64,000 bases of DNA, taken from the NCBI RefSeq assembly GCF_000797465.1, contig NZ_JSWG01000009.1, forward strand, positions 186,001-250,000, written 5' to 3'. Below are positions 26,134-35,612 of this stretch, piece by piece; position 1 is the stretch's first letter; each line of letters opens with the position of its first letter. The notes beneath the pieces are model-generated. The model was given only the letters and a program-made list of their open reading frames with translations. It had not been told where the DNA came from and did not search any database. The position numbers and the translations under genes are program-made. The stretch is from Psychroserpens jangbogonensis. Lineage in GTDB: Bacteria > Bacteroidota > Bacteroidia > Flavobacteriales > Flavobacteriaceae.

Positions 26134-27441
26134 ATGAAAATATCAGTAATAGGAACAGGATATGTTGGATTAGTAACAGGTACTTGTTTGGCCGAAACAG
26201 GCAATGAAGTCTTATGTATAGACATAGACACTAACAAGGTTAAACAAATGCAAGACGGGAAAGTTCCTATCTATGAACCGCACTTGGATGTATTATTTGA
26301 AAGAAACATAAAAGCGAATAGGCTTAAATTTTCTACTTCGTTAACGGAGGGTTTAGATCATGGAGATATTATATTTTTAGCTTTACCTACACCAGAAGAT
26401 GATGATGGTTCTGCTGATTTATCTTATGTTTTAGGTGTAGCAAAAGAAATCGGGAAGTATATAAAAGACTACAAAGTAATAGTCGATAAAAGTACAGTTC
26501 CAGTTGGGACTTCAGATAAAGTAAGGGCTGCAATTTCTAATGAAACTGATGTTGAATTTGATGTTGTTTCGAATCCAGAGTTTTTACGTGAAGGTTTTGC
26601 AGTAGATGATTTTTTAAAACCCGAACGAATTGTTATTGGCTCAAATTCAGAGAGAGCAACAAAATTAATGAACAAACTATATAAACCTTTTGTGCGATCT
26701 GGAAATCCAATTTTAATTATGGATGAACGTTCTGCAGAGCTTACAAAATATGCTGCAAATTCTTTTTTAGCTGCCAAGATTACCTTTATGAATGAGATAG
26801 CTAATTTTTGTGAAAAAGTTGGTGCTAATGTAGATATGGTAAGAATCGGAATGGGTACTGATTCTAGAATAGGTAAGCGCTTTTTATTTCCTGGTATAGG
26901 ATATGGAGGTTCTTGCTTTCCTAAAGATGTAAAAGCATTATATAAATCAGGAAAAGAAAGCAATCATGATTTCGAAATTTTAAGTTCAGTTATTAAAGTC
27001 AATAGTAAGCAAAAAACAATTCTAATTCCGAAAATAGTATCTCATTACAACGATGATTTAGAAGGAAAAACCTTTGCAATTTGGGGACTAGCCTTTAAAC
27101 CTGAAACAGATGATATTAGAGAGGCTCCTGCATTGTATATGATTGATGAGTTAATGAAGAGAGGAGCTAAAATCAATGTTTTTGACCCTGAAGCTATGCC
27201 AAATGTTAAAAGGAAATATGGAGATAAATTGAATTATTCAGATAACATGTATGATGCGATTATGGGAGTAGACGCTTTGATTATTTGTACAGAATGGAGT
27301 ATATTTAGAACACCAGATTTTTCAAAGTTGAAGGAGAATATGGTTGAATCTATAATTTTTGATGGCCGAAATCTTTATGATATAAATGATATTAAAAACG
27401 AAGGTTTTAATTATGTGTCAATAGGAAGAAAAAGCATATAA
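26134..27441 (+). CDS. ugd: UDP-glucose 6-dehydrogenase family protein
   Basis: The 435-residue enzyme oxidises UDP-glucose to UDP-glucuronate with NAD+. It has [10 protein letters not shown] at 7-16, [13 protein letters not shown] near 118-130, [14 protein letters not shown] near 148 and the catalytic Cys261 in GGSCFPKD, then [15 protein letters not shown] in the C-terminal domain. It is followed 2 nt later by a UDP-glucuronate decarboxylase gene, which strongly supports UDP-glucose as substrate over GDP-mannose. Confidence 0.94.
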   Translation: MKISVIGTGYVGLVTGTCLAETGNEVLCIDIDTNKVKQMQDGKVPIYEPHLDVLFERNIKANRLKFSTSLTEGLDHGDIIFLALPTPEDDDGSADLSYVLGVAKEIGKYIKDYKVIVDKSTVPVGTSDKVRAAISNETDVEFDVVSNPEFLREGFAVDDFLKPERIVIGSNSERATKLMNKLYKPFVRSGNPILIMDERSAELTKYAANSFLAAKITFMNEIANFCEKVGANVDMVRIGMGTDSRIGKRFLFPGIGYGGSCFPKDVKALYKSGKESNHDFEILSSVIKVNSKQKTILIPKIVSHYNDDLEGKTFAIWGLAFKPETDDIREAPALYMIDELMKRGAKINVFDPEAMPNVKRKYGDKLNYSDNMYDAIMGVDALIICTEWSIFRTPDFSKLKENMVESIIFDGRNLYDINDIKNEGFNYVSIGRKSI

Positions 27442-27443
27442 AA

Positions 27444-28433
27444 ATGAAAAAAAAGGTACTTATAACAGGAGCTGCAGGTTTTTTAGGTTCACATTTATGT
27501 GATAGGTTTTTAGCAGAGGGTTTTAGTGTTATTGGAATGGATAACTTTATAACAGGTGATCCTAAAAACATTAAACAACTTAAAGACCATCCTGATTTTG
27601 AGTTTATTGAGCATGATGTTACAAAACATATCACTATTGAAGGAGAGTTGCATTATATACTTCATTTTGCATCTCCAGCAAGCCCAATAGATTATTTAAA
27701 AATACCAATACAAACACTTAAGGTGGGTTCATTAGGAACGCATAACCTTCTAGGTTTGGCAAAAGCAAAGAACGCAAGGTTGCTAATTGCATCGACTTCT
27801 GAAGTTTATGGAGACCCACTAGTGCATCCTCAAACCGAAGATTACTACGGCAATGTTAATACCATTGGCCCAAGAGGTGTTTATGATGAAGCAAAACGTT
27901 TTCAAGAATCCATTACTATGGCTTATCATAGATTTCATGGTGTTGAAACAAGAATCGTTCGTATTTTCAATACTTATGGTCCTAGAATGCGTCTAAATGA
28001 TGGAAGAGTTATTCCTGCATTTATGGGACAAGCTTTAAGAGGAGAGGATCTTACCGTTTTTGGAGATGGTTCACAGACACGTTCATTTTGTTATGTAGAT
28101 GATCAAGTTGAAGGAATTTTTAAATTACTCTTTAGTGATTACGTGTATCCTGTTAATATTGGTAATCCAAACGAAATTTCAATATCAGATTTTGCTGAAG
28201 AAATTATTAAGTTAACTAATACAGATCAAAAGGTAATCTATAAAGATTTACCGGTTAATGATCCAATGCAAAGAAAACCAGACATTACTTTAGCTAGAAA
28301 ACTATTGCAATGGGAGCCTAAAGTTCAGAGAGCTGAAGGCATGAAAAAAACATACGACTACTTTAAAGGATTATCACGTGATGAGTTATATAAAAGCGAA
28401 CACAGAGATTTTTCTAAACATATAAAAACATAA
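27444..28433 (+). CDS. uxs: UDP-glucuronate decarboxylase (UDP-xylose synthase)
   Basis: The 329-residue extended SDR has [14 protein letters not shown] near 8-21, [19 protein letters not shown] near 73-91, STSEVYGDP near 116 and the catalytic Tyr147/Lys151 in YDEAK, all typical of UXS. It decarboxylates UDP-GlcA to UDP-xylose with bound NAD+. Together with ugd it gives UDP-glucuronate and UDP-xylose for the glycan. It is close to the following transferase (1 nt gap). Confidence 0.93.
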   Translation: MKKKVLITGAAGFLGSHLCDRFLAEGFSVIGMDNFITGDPKNIKQLKDHPDFEFIEHDVTKHITIEGELHYILHFASPASPIDYLKIPIQTLKVGSLGTHNLLGLAKAKNARLLIASTSEVYGDPLVHPQTEDYYGNVNTIGPRGVYDEAKRFQESITMAYHRFHGVETRIVRIFNTYGPRMRLNDGRVIPAFMGQALRGEDLTVFGDGSQTRSFCYVDDQVEGIFKLLFSDYVYPVNIGNPNEISISDFAEEIIKLTNTDQKVIYKDLPVNDPMQRKPDITLARKLLQWEPKVQRAEGMKKTYDYFKGLSRDELYKSEHRDFSKHIKT

Positions 28434-28434
28434 G

Positions 28435-29793
28435 TTGAGCTTATTTAAACAAGGAAGATATTCGGGTTATTTACGTCCAATTTCATACTTAATTGATTTA
28501 AGTATTATTAATGGGTTAGCCATCCTTTATTTTTTTAAGGATATAGACCCTAAAATGTTTATCCTTTTTGTTTCGGTTTCTTGGATTATACTCTCAATAT
28601 ACTCTGGCTTTTATGGAGTATATAGATATACCAGAGAGGTTACTATTTTCTCTTTAGCACTTAGGCAGATGGTGCTATTTACTTTAGTTGTTTTCGCTTT
28701 TGCAGGATTTTATCATGACTTAGACATATACCCAATTACCGTCTTTAATTATGTTTTGGTTAGTTTTTTAGGAATCATATTTTTTAAATTTGCATTGTAT
28801 TATTTGCTTCAAAAGTATAGAGTTTCTTTTGGTGGTAATTATAGAAAAACCGTCATTTTTGGTGTCAACAAGAAAACTTTAGCATTAGAGAATTTTTTTA
28901 ATAAAAACCCTGAATACGGATATATTCACAAAAAAACATTCAACTTTAAAGACAAAAAAGCAATAAACCTTGATAGTTGTTTTCAATTTATAAAAGAGGA
29001 AGCTGTAGATGAGATTTACTGTTCAATATCTGAACTTACAAATAATCAAATAAATGAGATTGCAGATTTTGCAGATAACAACTTGAAAATTTTAAAGTTT
29101 TTACCAGATAGTAAAGAGATATACTCAAAAAAATTAAAATATGAGTATTACGATTATATACCAATTTTAACATTAAGAGATATTCCTCTGGAAGAGTCTT
29201 TTAACATGGTTATAAAAAGAACCTTTGATATTATTTTTTCAAGTCTAGTTATTATATTTTTACTTTCGTGGTTAACTCCTTTAATAGCTATCTTAATAAA
29301 GCTTGAATCTAAAGGACCTGTATTCTTTAAACAATCTAGAAATGGATTTAACTACAAAGAATTTGATTGCTATAAGTTTAGGTCTATGACGCCTAATAAA
29401 GATGCTCATTTGTATCAGGCAACTAGAGGAGATAACAGGATTACTAAAATAGGTAGGATTATTAGAAAGACGAGTATTGACGAATTACCACAGTTTTTTA
29501 ATGTGCTTTTTGGAGACATGTCTGTGGTTGGACCACGGCCTCATATGGTAAGTCATACTAATATGTACGCCAAAAAAATAGATAAGTTTATGGTGCGTCA
29601 TTTTGTGAAGCCAGGCATTACTGGGCTTGCACAAATAAGTGGATTTAGAGGAGAGGTAGAGTCTGATAAAGATATTATTGGCCGTGTTAAATATGATATT
29701 TTTTACATAGAAAACTGGTCCTTGATATTAGATCTTAAAATTATTATCAAAACCTTTGTAAATGCAATTAAAGGAGAAGATAAGGCTTACTAA
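28435..29793 (+). CDS. Initiating undecaprenyl-phosphate sugar-1-phosphate transferase (WcaJ/WbaP-like)
   Basis: The 452-residue protein has about four N-terminal membrane helices, a CoA-binding-like middle domain, another membrane helix near 275 and the C-terminal bacterial sugar-transferase domain: KRTFDIIFSSLVI, GPVFFKQSRNGFNYKEFDCY, KFRSM, KTSIDELPQFFNVLFGDMSV, GPRPHM and FVKPGITGLAQISG. Such polyprenyl-phosphate transferases load the first sugar phosphate on undecaprenyl phosphate and so start repeat-unit synthesis. It uses a TTG start at 28435. Its end overlaps the convergent minus-strand gene by 4 nt. Confidence 0.93.
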   Translation: MSLFKQGRYSGYLRPISYLIDLSIINGLAILYFFKDIDPKMFILFVSVSWIILSIYSGFYGVYRYTREVTIFSLALRQMVLFTLVVFAFAGFYHDLDIYPITVFNYVLVSFLGIIFFKFALYYLLQKYRVSFGGNYRKTVIFGVNKKTLALENFFNKNPEYGYIHKKTFNFKDKKAINLDSCFQFIKEEAVDEIYCSISELTNNQINEIADFADNNLKILKFLPDSKEIYSKKLKYEYYDYIPILTLRDIPLEESFNMVIKRTFDIIFSSLVIIFLLSWLTPLIAILIKLESKGPVFFKQSRNGFNYKEFDCYKFRSMTPNKDAHLYQATRGDNRITKIGRIIRKTSIDELPQFFNVLFGDMSVVGPRPHMVSHTNMYAKKIDKFMVRHFVKPGITGLAQISGFRGEVESDKDIIGRVKYDIFYIENWSLILDLKIIIKTFVNAIKGEDKAY

Positions 29794-30950
29794 ATTTTTT
29801 CTTTTAATCTCGTTAGTTGAGAACTAAAATCAAATTTTTTCTTACCATTTATCATAATCTTGTGACGTAATTCTTGAGACAGTATTTGACCGTCAATAGA
29901 TGCAATAATAGAATTTAAATCCGCATAGTTTCCTGCCTCTGCAACCCAACCCAATTCATGCGTTTTTATTATAGATTCACCTTCGCCTCCACCAAAATAT
30001 AACATCGGTAAACCTAACTTAGCGTATTCAAAAATTTTAGAAGGCACTGACCCGTAAATCCTCTTTAACAGAGGTATAATTGTAATGTCATATTGTAAAA
30101 GAACTTCATGTAATTCCATTCTTGAAACCTGACCATGGTATACAACTGGTAATTCAGGATGATTCGAAATATAAGTTTCAATTTTTAATTGTTCAGCTCC
30201 AGAGCCGTAAATATGAAGTTCAATATTACTGTATTCTAATTCTTGACACAATTTGTAGATGCCCTGAGCTATTCCAAGTAATCCTGCATAAACGATTTTT
30301 AATCTTCCATCTGTTGGATTGTAATTCAATTCAGGACTTTTAAAATCTGGATAGTTACGATATAAAAAGGTTTCCTTTTCAGAACAAATAGATTTAACAT
30401 GCGTTAATATCTCTATACTTTGCCCTAAAACCAAATCGGCTCTTCTGTAATTAAAATGCTCAATACGTTCAAGCATTTTATAACTAAAATTCTTTTTTAA
30501 AGCGCCTAATTCAAAACCTGCAATAGGCCAGAGGTCACTTACATTTAAAATGAGCCGACGTTTCTTAGATTTAAGGAACAGCATGCAAGTAAAGGCAACC
30601 AATAGAGGTGGAGATTGTACAATCACGGTTTTAGGAATTTTGTTCCACATAAAAAACCACAGCAAACTAAAACTGTACGACAGCATAGCGATTAATCGTA
30701 ATAATTTGTTTTTTGAATTACTAGCATAAATCCAAAGTCTATGGATTAAAATTCCATTCTCTGTTGAGGTGTGTTTAAACTTACCTTTATAATCTTTAAA
30801 GATTTCTCCTGTTGGATAGTTTGGTAAAGGAGTCAATACCGAAACATTGAAGTCGTGTCCTTTTAGGCCTTCGGCTAAATGAAAAATTCTGTTAGAAGCA
30901 GCACCAGTTTCAGGTGGAAAATAGCTTGTAATAATAAGCAAATTCTTCAT
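29790..30950 (-). CDS. Family 4 glycosyltransferase (WbuB-like)
   Basis: The 386-residue GT-B enzyme starts LLIITSYFPPETGAASNRIF and has PLPNYPTG near 42, GQSIEILTHV in the linker, VYAGLLGIAQGIYKL near 225 at the start of the donor-binding domain and SKIFEYAKLGLPMLYFGGGEGE near 315, the usual GT4 C-terminal region. WbuB-type enzymes transfer amino-fucose-like sugars in O-antigen synthesis; the actual donor is unknown. It shares one base with the upstream minus-strand gene's stop (ATTAA region), so the two are translationally coupled. Confidence 0.9.
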   Translation of the reverse strand: MKNLLIITSYFPPETGAASNRIFHLAEGLKGHDFNVSVLTPLPNYPTGEIFKDYKGKFKHTSTENGILIHRLWIYASNSKNKLLRLIAMLSYSFSLLWFFMWNKIPKTVIVQSPPLLVAFTCMLFLKSKKRRLILNVSDLWPIAGFELGALKKNFSYKMLERIEHFNYRRADLVLGQSIEILTHVKSICSEKETFLYRNYPDFKSPELNYNPTDGRLKIVYAGLLGIAQGIYKLCQELEYSNIELHIYGSGAEQLKIETYISNHPELPVVYHGQVSRMELHEVLLQYDITIIPLLKRIYGSVPSKIFEYAKLGLPMLYFGGGEGESIIKTHELGWVAEAGNYADLNSIIASIDGQILSQELRHKIMINGKKKFDFSSQLTRLKEKI

Positions 30951-32284
30951 TAAAAGTCTTGTTTTATTTGCGATGTGAATTGTTTTAACTTCCCACTTTT
31001 AGATCGCTTTAGTTTTATTTCTCGTTTAAAAAAGATTTTTATTCCAGGTTCTAAATAACGCTCCATTTCATTTTTTATAATGTCCATTTTTTCCTTTGAT
31101 AATTCATCATCACTGGAATATATAATATTGAACGTATCTTTTTCTAATTGTTCAATAACAAACTCTTTTACATTGCCATCATCTTCAATAAGGGTTTTGG
31201 TTATATAGTAAAATGTTAATCCAGCAGCTTTTTTTCCGCTTGGTAAAATAGCAATATCATTAGTACGACCAATTAGTTTTTCAAGAATTGGTTTCTTAAA
31301 TGTACTTGCTTTTGACAGTATGCCAACGTCACCAATATCATAACGAATAAACGGATGTGCTTTGTTATACAAAGACGTAATTACAACTCGACCTTCTTCA
31401 CCATTAGGTAAAGGTTTATTGTTTTCGTCTAAAATCTCAACTAACAAGGTTTCACTATTCACTTGCCATTCATCTTCTTTGTTTTGAAACGCAATTAAAT
31501 CAAGTTCAGATGCTCCGTATTCGTTAACTATAGCCACTCCCAAATATTTTTCTAGTAGTTTTTTGTCGTTTTCAAATAACATTTCCGAAGTTACAATACA
31601 CGCACTTAAACTGGGACATATTTCTTTTAAAACGATCTCTTTTCGCTTTAAAAACTTTGCAAATTGAACAATAGCGCTAGTATAACCGTTTATATATTTA
31701 AAAGGAATGGTTTTAAATTTTTTTAGAAGGTTCTCAAATGCAATATCACTCAAGTCAAATACCGAAAAACGTAAGCGATTACTCAAAACATCTTTAAATC
31801 GTTCTTTATAATATCCCTTTTTGTCTAATGGAATACCATAAAAACGGGCTTGTTTTGAACTATTAAAGTCTAGGTCAAACCAACTAAACCTATCTTGAAT
31901 AACCGCCCATGTTAATGCATGACAGAATTTGTCTTTAGCAAAAATAAAAGGATCACCAGACGAGCCAGAAGTTTTGTTTATATAAACATTAGATTTTGTG
32001 TACCCTTTAGATAATCGTTGATCTAGTGATTGCTGCAAATCGGATTTAGTCATGATTGGAACCGAATTCCAATCGTCCAGTTCTATCGATTCTCCCATTG
32101 ATTTATAAAAGGAGGTATTTTGTAAATGATACAATACAATAGCATCTCTTTGCTCCTTTACATAGTTCTCAAAACCAACAGCATCTTTATCTTGAATTTT
32201 TGACAAAGCCAACTTAGCTTTACCAAGAGGAAAGCCATTCATTTTTAAAGAAAAATCAAATAAACGCAAGATTTTAGAATACAA
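30950..32284 (-). CDS. PaaK/CapK-like adenylate-forming enzyme
   Basis: The 444-residue protein has the ATP-binding P-loop-like NKTSGSSGDPFIFAKD near 103-118, NEYGASELDLIAF near 257 and YDIGDVGIL near 315, as in phenylacetate-CoA ligase and CapK proteins. CapK-type members occur often in capsule and O-antigen loci without a known reaction. It faces the opposite way from the main operon and precedes the GT4 gene. Its role might be activation of an acyl or amino-acid decoration, but I have no direct evidence. Confidence 0.85.
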   Translation of the reverse strand: MYSKILRLFDFSLKMNGFPLGKAKLALSKIQDKDAVGFENYVKEQRDAIVLYHLQNTSFYKSMGESIELDDWNSVPIMTKSDLQQSLDQRLSKGYTKSNVYINKTSGSSGDPFIFAKDKFCHALTWAVIQDRFSWFDLDFNSSKQARFYGIPLDKKGYYKERFKDVLSNRLRFSVFDLSDIAFENLLKKFKTIPFKYINGYTSAIVQFAKFLKRKEIVLKEICPSLSACIVTSEMLFENDKKLLEKYLGVAIVNEYGASELDLIAFQNKEDEWQVNSETLLVEILDENNKPLPNGEEGRVVITSLYNKAHPFIRYDIGDVGILSKASTFKKPILEKLIGRTNDIAILPSGKKAAGLTFYYITKTLIEDDGNVKEFVIEQLEKDTFNIIYSSDDELSKEKMDIIKNEMERYLEPGIKIFFKREIKLKRSKSGKLKQFTSQIKQDF

Positions 32285-32328
32285 TTAAGGTTTGTGTAAA
32301 TTAATTATTTTTTCAAGTTAAAACCAAT

Positions 32329-32336
32329 TATTTTTG
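32329..32336 (+). promoter_or_regulatory. candidate -7 element for purD
   Basis: TATTTTTG fits TAnnTTTG and ends 17 nt before the chosen purD ATG at 32354, giving a short 5' leader. The last base of the element is also the first base of an in-frame GTG, which argues against using that GTG as the start. Confidence 0.5.
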
Positions 32337-32353
32337 TGCAAACAACAGATTAC

Positions 32354-33625
32354 ATGAACATTTTAATTCTTGGCTCTGGCGGAAGAGAACATACTTTTGC
32401 TTGGAAAATTGCTCAAAGCCCTTTATGCGACTCACTTTATGTTGCACCAGGTAATTCAGGAACGACTGAAATAGCGCAAAATATAGACATCAAGGTTACA
32501 GATTTTGAAGCTATTAAAACGGTAGTTTTAGCTAACAAAATAAACATGGTTGTTGTTGGACCTGAAGATCCATTAGTAGAAGGCATTCATGATTTCTTTT
32601 TAAATGACACATTACTTAAGCACGTTTCTGTTATTGGCCCACAAAAAGCTGCGGCAGAATTAGAGGGAAGTAAGGAGTTTGCTAAAGAATTTTTATATAG
32701 ACATAATATCCCAACTGCTGCATACCAAAGTTTCAATGCTTCAAATGTTGAAGAGGGTTACACTTTTTTAGAGACGCTAAAGCCTCCTTATGTTTTAAAA
32801 GCAGACGGACTAGCAGCTGGCAAAGGTGTTTTAATTCTTAATGATTTAAACGAGGCAAAAGCTGAACTTAAAAGCATGCTAGTTGATGCTAAGTTTGGAA
32901 TGGCTAGTGCTAAAGTGGTTATCGAAGAATTTCTAGATGGAATAGAGCTTAGCTGTTTTGTCTTAACAGATGGGAAACACTATAAAATTCTACCCACTGC
33001 TAAAGACTACAAACGCATAGGTGAAGGTGATACTGGTTTAAACACAGGCGGAATGGGAGCTGTTTCTCCAGTGCCATTTGCTACAGAATCATTTTTAGAC
33101 AAAATAGAAGAACGTGTAGTTAAGCCAACAATTGAAGGACTTCAAAAGGATAATTTACCATATAAAGGATTTGTATTTATAGGCTTAATAAAAGTAGGAG
33201 ATGATCCAAAAGTAATTGAATACAATGTTAGAATGGGTGATCCCGAAACCGAAGTGGTTTTGCCTAGATTAAAAACAGACTTAGTAGAGATTTTTAAAGC
33301 CATTTCTGAGGAACGTCTTGATGAAATTAATCTAGAATTAGACGAAAGAGCCGCAACGACAGTGATGCTAGTTTCTGGAGGTTATCCAGAAGCTTATGAG
33401 AAAGGAAAAGAAATATCTGGTTTAGAAAACATATCTGATTCTCTTGTATTTCATGCTGGAGCAACCATAAAAAATGAAAAGGTAGTCACATCAGGTGGAC
33501 GTGTTATGGCTATTACTTCTTTTGGAAACACGTATGAAGAAGCCATAAAAAAATCCTATCAAAATATAAATAAATTACATTTTGATAAGATGTATTATCG
33601 TCAGGATATCGGATTCGATTTATAA
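32354..33625 (+). CDS. purD: Phosphoribosylamine-glycine ligase
   Basis: PurD joins glycine to phosphoribosylamine in de novo purine synthesis. The 423-residue ATP-grasp protein begins MNILILGSGGREHTFAWK, with VVGPEDPLVEGI near 75, VLKADGLAAGKGV near 142 and the RMGDPETEVVLPRL ATP-grasp segment near 285. I chose ATG 32354 because the Rossmann motif follows directly and a promoter-like element overlaps the upstream GTG. It meets the next minus-strand gene tail to tail; their stops overlap by 6 nt. Confidence 0.96.
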   Translation: MNILILGSGGREHTFAWKIAQSPLCDSLYVAPGNSGTTEIAQNIDIKVTDFEAIKTVVLANKINMVVVGPEDPLVEGIHDFFLNDTLLKHVSVIGPQKAAAELEGSKEFAKEFLYRHNIPTAAYQSFNASNVEEGYTFLETLKPPYVLKADGLAAGKGVLILNDLNEAKAELKSMLVDAKFGMASAKVVIEEFLDGIELSCFVLTDGKHYKILPTAKDYKRIGEGDTGLNTGGMGAVSPVPFATESFLDKIEERVVKPTIEGLQKDNLPYKGFVFIGLIKVGDDPKVIEYNVRMGDPETEVVLPRLKTDLVEIFKAISEERLDEINLELDERAATTVMLVSGGYPEAYEKGKEISGLENISDSLVFHAGATIKNEKVVTSGGRVMAITSFGNTYEEAIKKSYQNINKLHFDKMYYRQDIGFDL

Positions 33626-33847
33626 ATAAGAGTGTGATGTAATGCTCTTATCTTCTTCTCCGTTTGCACTGTGTTTTTTCAATTGTAGCATCCAATAAGT
33701 AAAGGCAACTAAACCAATAACAATAAATATCCAAGACAGGAAGTTTGCTGACCACCAGCTTTCTAATTCAAGTGCTCTTAGAGCATCAAATGGAGCGAAT
33801 AAAACGTTTACAAATAAATCCGCTATAGCGTAAAAAAAGTCTTTCAT
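33620..33847 (-). CDS. Small membrane protein (DUF6341-like)
   Basis: The 75-residue protein has one clear membrane helix (WIFIVIGLVAFTYWML near 38-54) after an amphipathic N-terminus (FFYAIADLFVNVLFAPFDAL) and a charged C-terminus. It resembles a small flavobacterial family often found beside upp and a larger membrane protein; I recall the name DUF6341 but cannot verify it. Function is unknown. A promoter-like element lies 50 nt upstream on this strand. Confidence 0.75.
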   Translation of the reverse strand: MKDFFYAIADLFVNVLFAPFDALRALELESWWSANFLSWIFIVIGLVAFTYWMLQLKKHSANGEEDKSITSHSYL

Positions 33848-33896
33848 TAGTCTAAAAATTAATACTGTTGTAGGTTTAAATTATATCTTTACAGTA

Positions 33897-33904
33897 CAAA
33901 ATTA
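33897..33904 (-). promoter_or_regulatory. candidate -7 element for the small membrane protein gene
   Basis: On the minus strand the bases read TAATTTTG, matching TAnnTTTG, about 50 nt before the ATG at 33847. The element sits in the 127 nt divergent gap shared with the plus-strand DUF6427-like gene. Confidence 0.4.
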
Positions 33905-33974
33905 CGTTTTTTCAATTTAAAACTGAAAAAATCTATAAATATTAGTGTTGTCTTTTTACTTTTTAACTTAATTA

Positions 33975-34898
33975 ATGATCTCAAGTTTTTTTAGTCAGTC
34001 AAAACCCATAAACTTCGTAGTAATAAGTGTAATGCTTCTTGTTATTTTTGTTATTACAAAGTATATGACACTTGGGCTTGAGTTAGATGCATTTTTAATC
34101 ACAAAACAAATCCTTCTTTTTGGAGTATGTTTGCTTTCCGTTTTTGTGTTTGATTTTCTGGTAAATAAAAACAACCTCACTAAGAAAAACAGTTATAAAA
34201 TCTTATTGTTTATTTTATTTATAGCTGTATTACCACAAACACTGCTTAATTCCGAAACACTTATTGCTAACCTTTTTATTCTCTTTGCGCTAAGACGTAT
34301 AATTAGTTTAAGATCAAAAAAAGAAATTAAAAAGAAACTCTTTGATGCTTCTTTCTGGATAACAGTTGCTTCGCTATTATTCTTTTGGTCAGCTTTATTT
34401 TTTGTTCTGATTATTGCCGCATTAATAGTCTATTCCATAACAGATTTAAAAAACTGGCTGATACCAATAATGGGAATTTTAGCCGTAGCCATAATAGGCG
34501 CATCTTACATGATTTTAATGAATATTGATATCTATAGTTTCTTTAATAACCTAGTTGATGTGAGTTTCGATTTTAGCTCATTAAATTCTAAGCGCATTAT
34601 CATTGGATCTACTATTTTGCTATCTTTTGGAGTATGGTCTCTTTTTTATTACATTAAAAATATTAAGTCTAAAACTAAAAGTTTAAGACCTTCATTTTCA
34701 TTAATTGTTTTTGCAGCAATAATCGGATTAGTAATTATTATAATATCTCCAGAAAAGAACGGAAGTGAGTTTATTTTTCTTTTTGCGCCTTTGGCAATTA
34801 TAATGACTAATTATTTAGAAGTAATTTCTGAAAAATGGTTTAAAGAAAGCTTGCTTTGGATATTACTACTAACTCCAATCATTACATTATTGTTGTAG
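33975..34898 (+). CDS. Polytopic membrane protein (DUF6427-like)
   Basis: The 307-residue protein has about nine hydrophobic segments and the opening ISSFFSQSKPINFVVISVML, which matches a flavobacterial orphan family beside upp (I recall DUF6427, unverified). It has no enzymatic motif. Its 3' end overlaps the convergent upp gene by 12 nt. The function is unknown. Confidence 0.8.
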   Translation: MISSFFSQSKPINFVVISVMLLVIFVITKYMTLGLELDAFLITKQILLFGVCLLSVFVFDFLVNKNNLTKKNSYKILLFILFIAVLPQTLLNSETLIANLFILFALRRIISLRSKKEIKKKLFDASFWITVASLLFFWSALFFVLIIAALIVYSITDLKNWLIPIMGILAVAIIGASYMILMNIDIYSFFNNLVDVSFDFSSLNSKRIIIGSTILLSFGVWSLFYYIKNIKSKTKSLRPSFSLIVFAAIIGLVIIIISPEKNGSEFIFLFAPLAIIMTNYLEVISEKWFKESLLWILLLTPIITLLL

Positions 34899-35546
34899 TT
34901 TTTTACCAAAAGCTAAATCACCTGCATCTCCAAGGCCAGGAACAATATATCCTTTATCATTAAGTTGCTCATCAATAGTTGCTATCCATAGATGGGATGA
35001 ATCACCAAAGTGTGAGTTAACAAAATCTACACCAGCTTGTGCTCCAATTACACTTACCAGATGAATTTCTTTAGGAGTTCCAAAAGGCTTTAAAGCTTCA
35101 AAAGTAGCCACCATAGATTGCCCTGTAGCTAACATTGGATCGGCTAGGATTAAAGTCTTCCCGTTTAAATCAGGACAAGCGAGATATTCCACTACAATCT
35201 CAAATGTTTCAGGATTATGTTTGTGATGCCTGTATGCTGAAATAAAGGCGTTTTCTGCATCATCAAAATAATTTAATAAACCATTATGCAAAGGCACACC
35301 AGCTCTTAAAATTGAACATAACACAATTTCATTTTGATAGATACTTGTTGCCTTCTCTCCTAAAGGAGTTTGAATAGTTTTGGCCTTGAAATCCAAAGTT
35401 TTACTCATTTCATAACACAAGACTTCGCCTATGCGTTCTATATTTCTTCTAAAACGCATTCGGTCTTGCTGAATAGTTACATCTCTTATTTCAGCAATAA
35501 AAGAATTTAAAATAGAATTTAACTCGGATAGATTATGAATGTGCAT
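34887..35546 (-). CDS. upp: Uracil phosphoribosyltransferase
   Basis: Upp salvages uracil to UMP with PRPP. The 219-residue type I phosphoribosyltransferase has ILRAGVPLHNGLLNYF near 82-97, the PRPP loop LADPMLATGQSM near 135-146 and a C-terminal GYIVPGLGDAGDLAFG that binds uracil. Length is normal. It is convergent with the DUF6427-like gene and divergent from the DUF4254 gene; the 66 nt between them holds a promoter-like motif for the plus strand. Confidence 0.96.
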   Translation of the reverse strand: MHIHNLSELNSILNSFIAEIRDVTIQQDRMRFRRNIERIGEVLCYEMSKTLDFKAKTIQTPLGEKATSIYQNEIVLCSILRAGVPLHNGLLNYFDDAENAFISAYRHHKHNPETFEIVVEYLACPDLNGKTLILADPMLATGQSMVATFEALKPFGTPKEIHLVSVIGAQAGVDFVNSHFGDSSHLWIATIDEQLNDKGYIVPGLGDAGDLAFGKKLQQ

Positions 35547-35585
35547 AGTGTGGTTTTTATGGGAGATAAAGTTAATAATTACTTC

Positions 35586-35593
35586 TATATTTG
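35586..35593 (+). promoter_or_regulatory. candidate -7 element for the DUF4254-GT9 operon
   Basis: TATATTTG matches TAnnTTTG and ends 19 nt before the ATG at 35613. The rest of the divergent gap with upp is AT-rich; I see no clear -33 motif. Confidence 0.5.
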
Positions 35594-35612
35594 TAGTCTA
35601 AATTGACACATT

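Noticed and set aside
26469-26963. Long open frame on the minus strand (164 codons)
   Set aside because: It lies wholly inside ugd, which has all its catalytic motifs, and its composition shows no family match; it is a frame shadow.
32336-32353. Upstream GTG start for purD
   Set aside because: The GTG overlaps a TATTTTTG promoter-like element and the conserved PurD N-terminus starts at ATG 32354.
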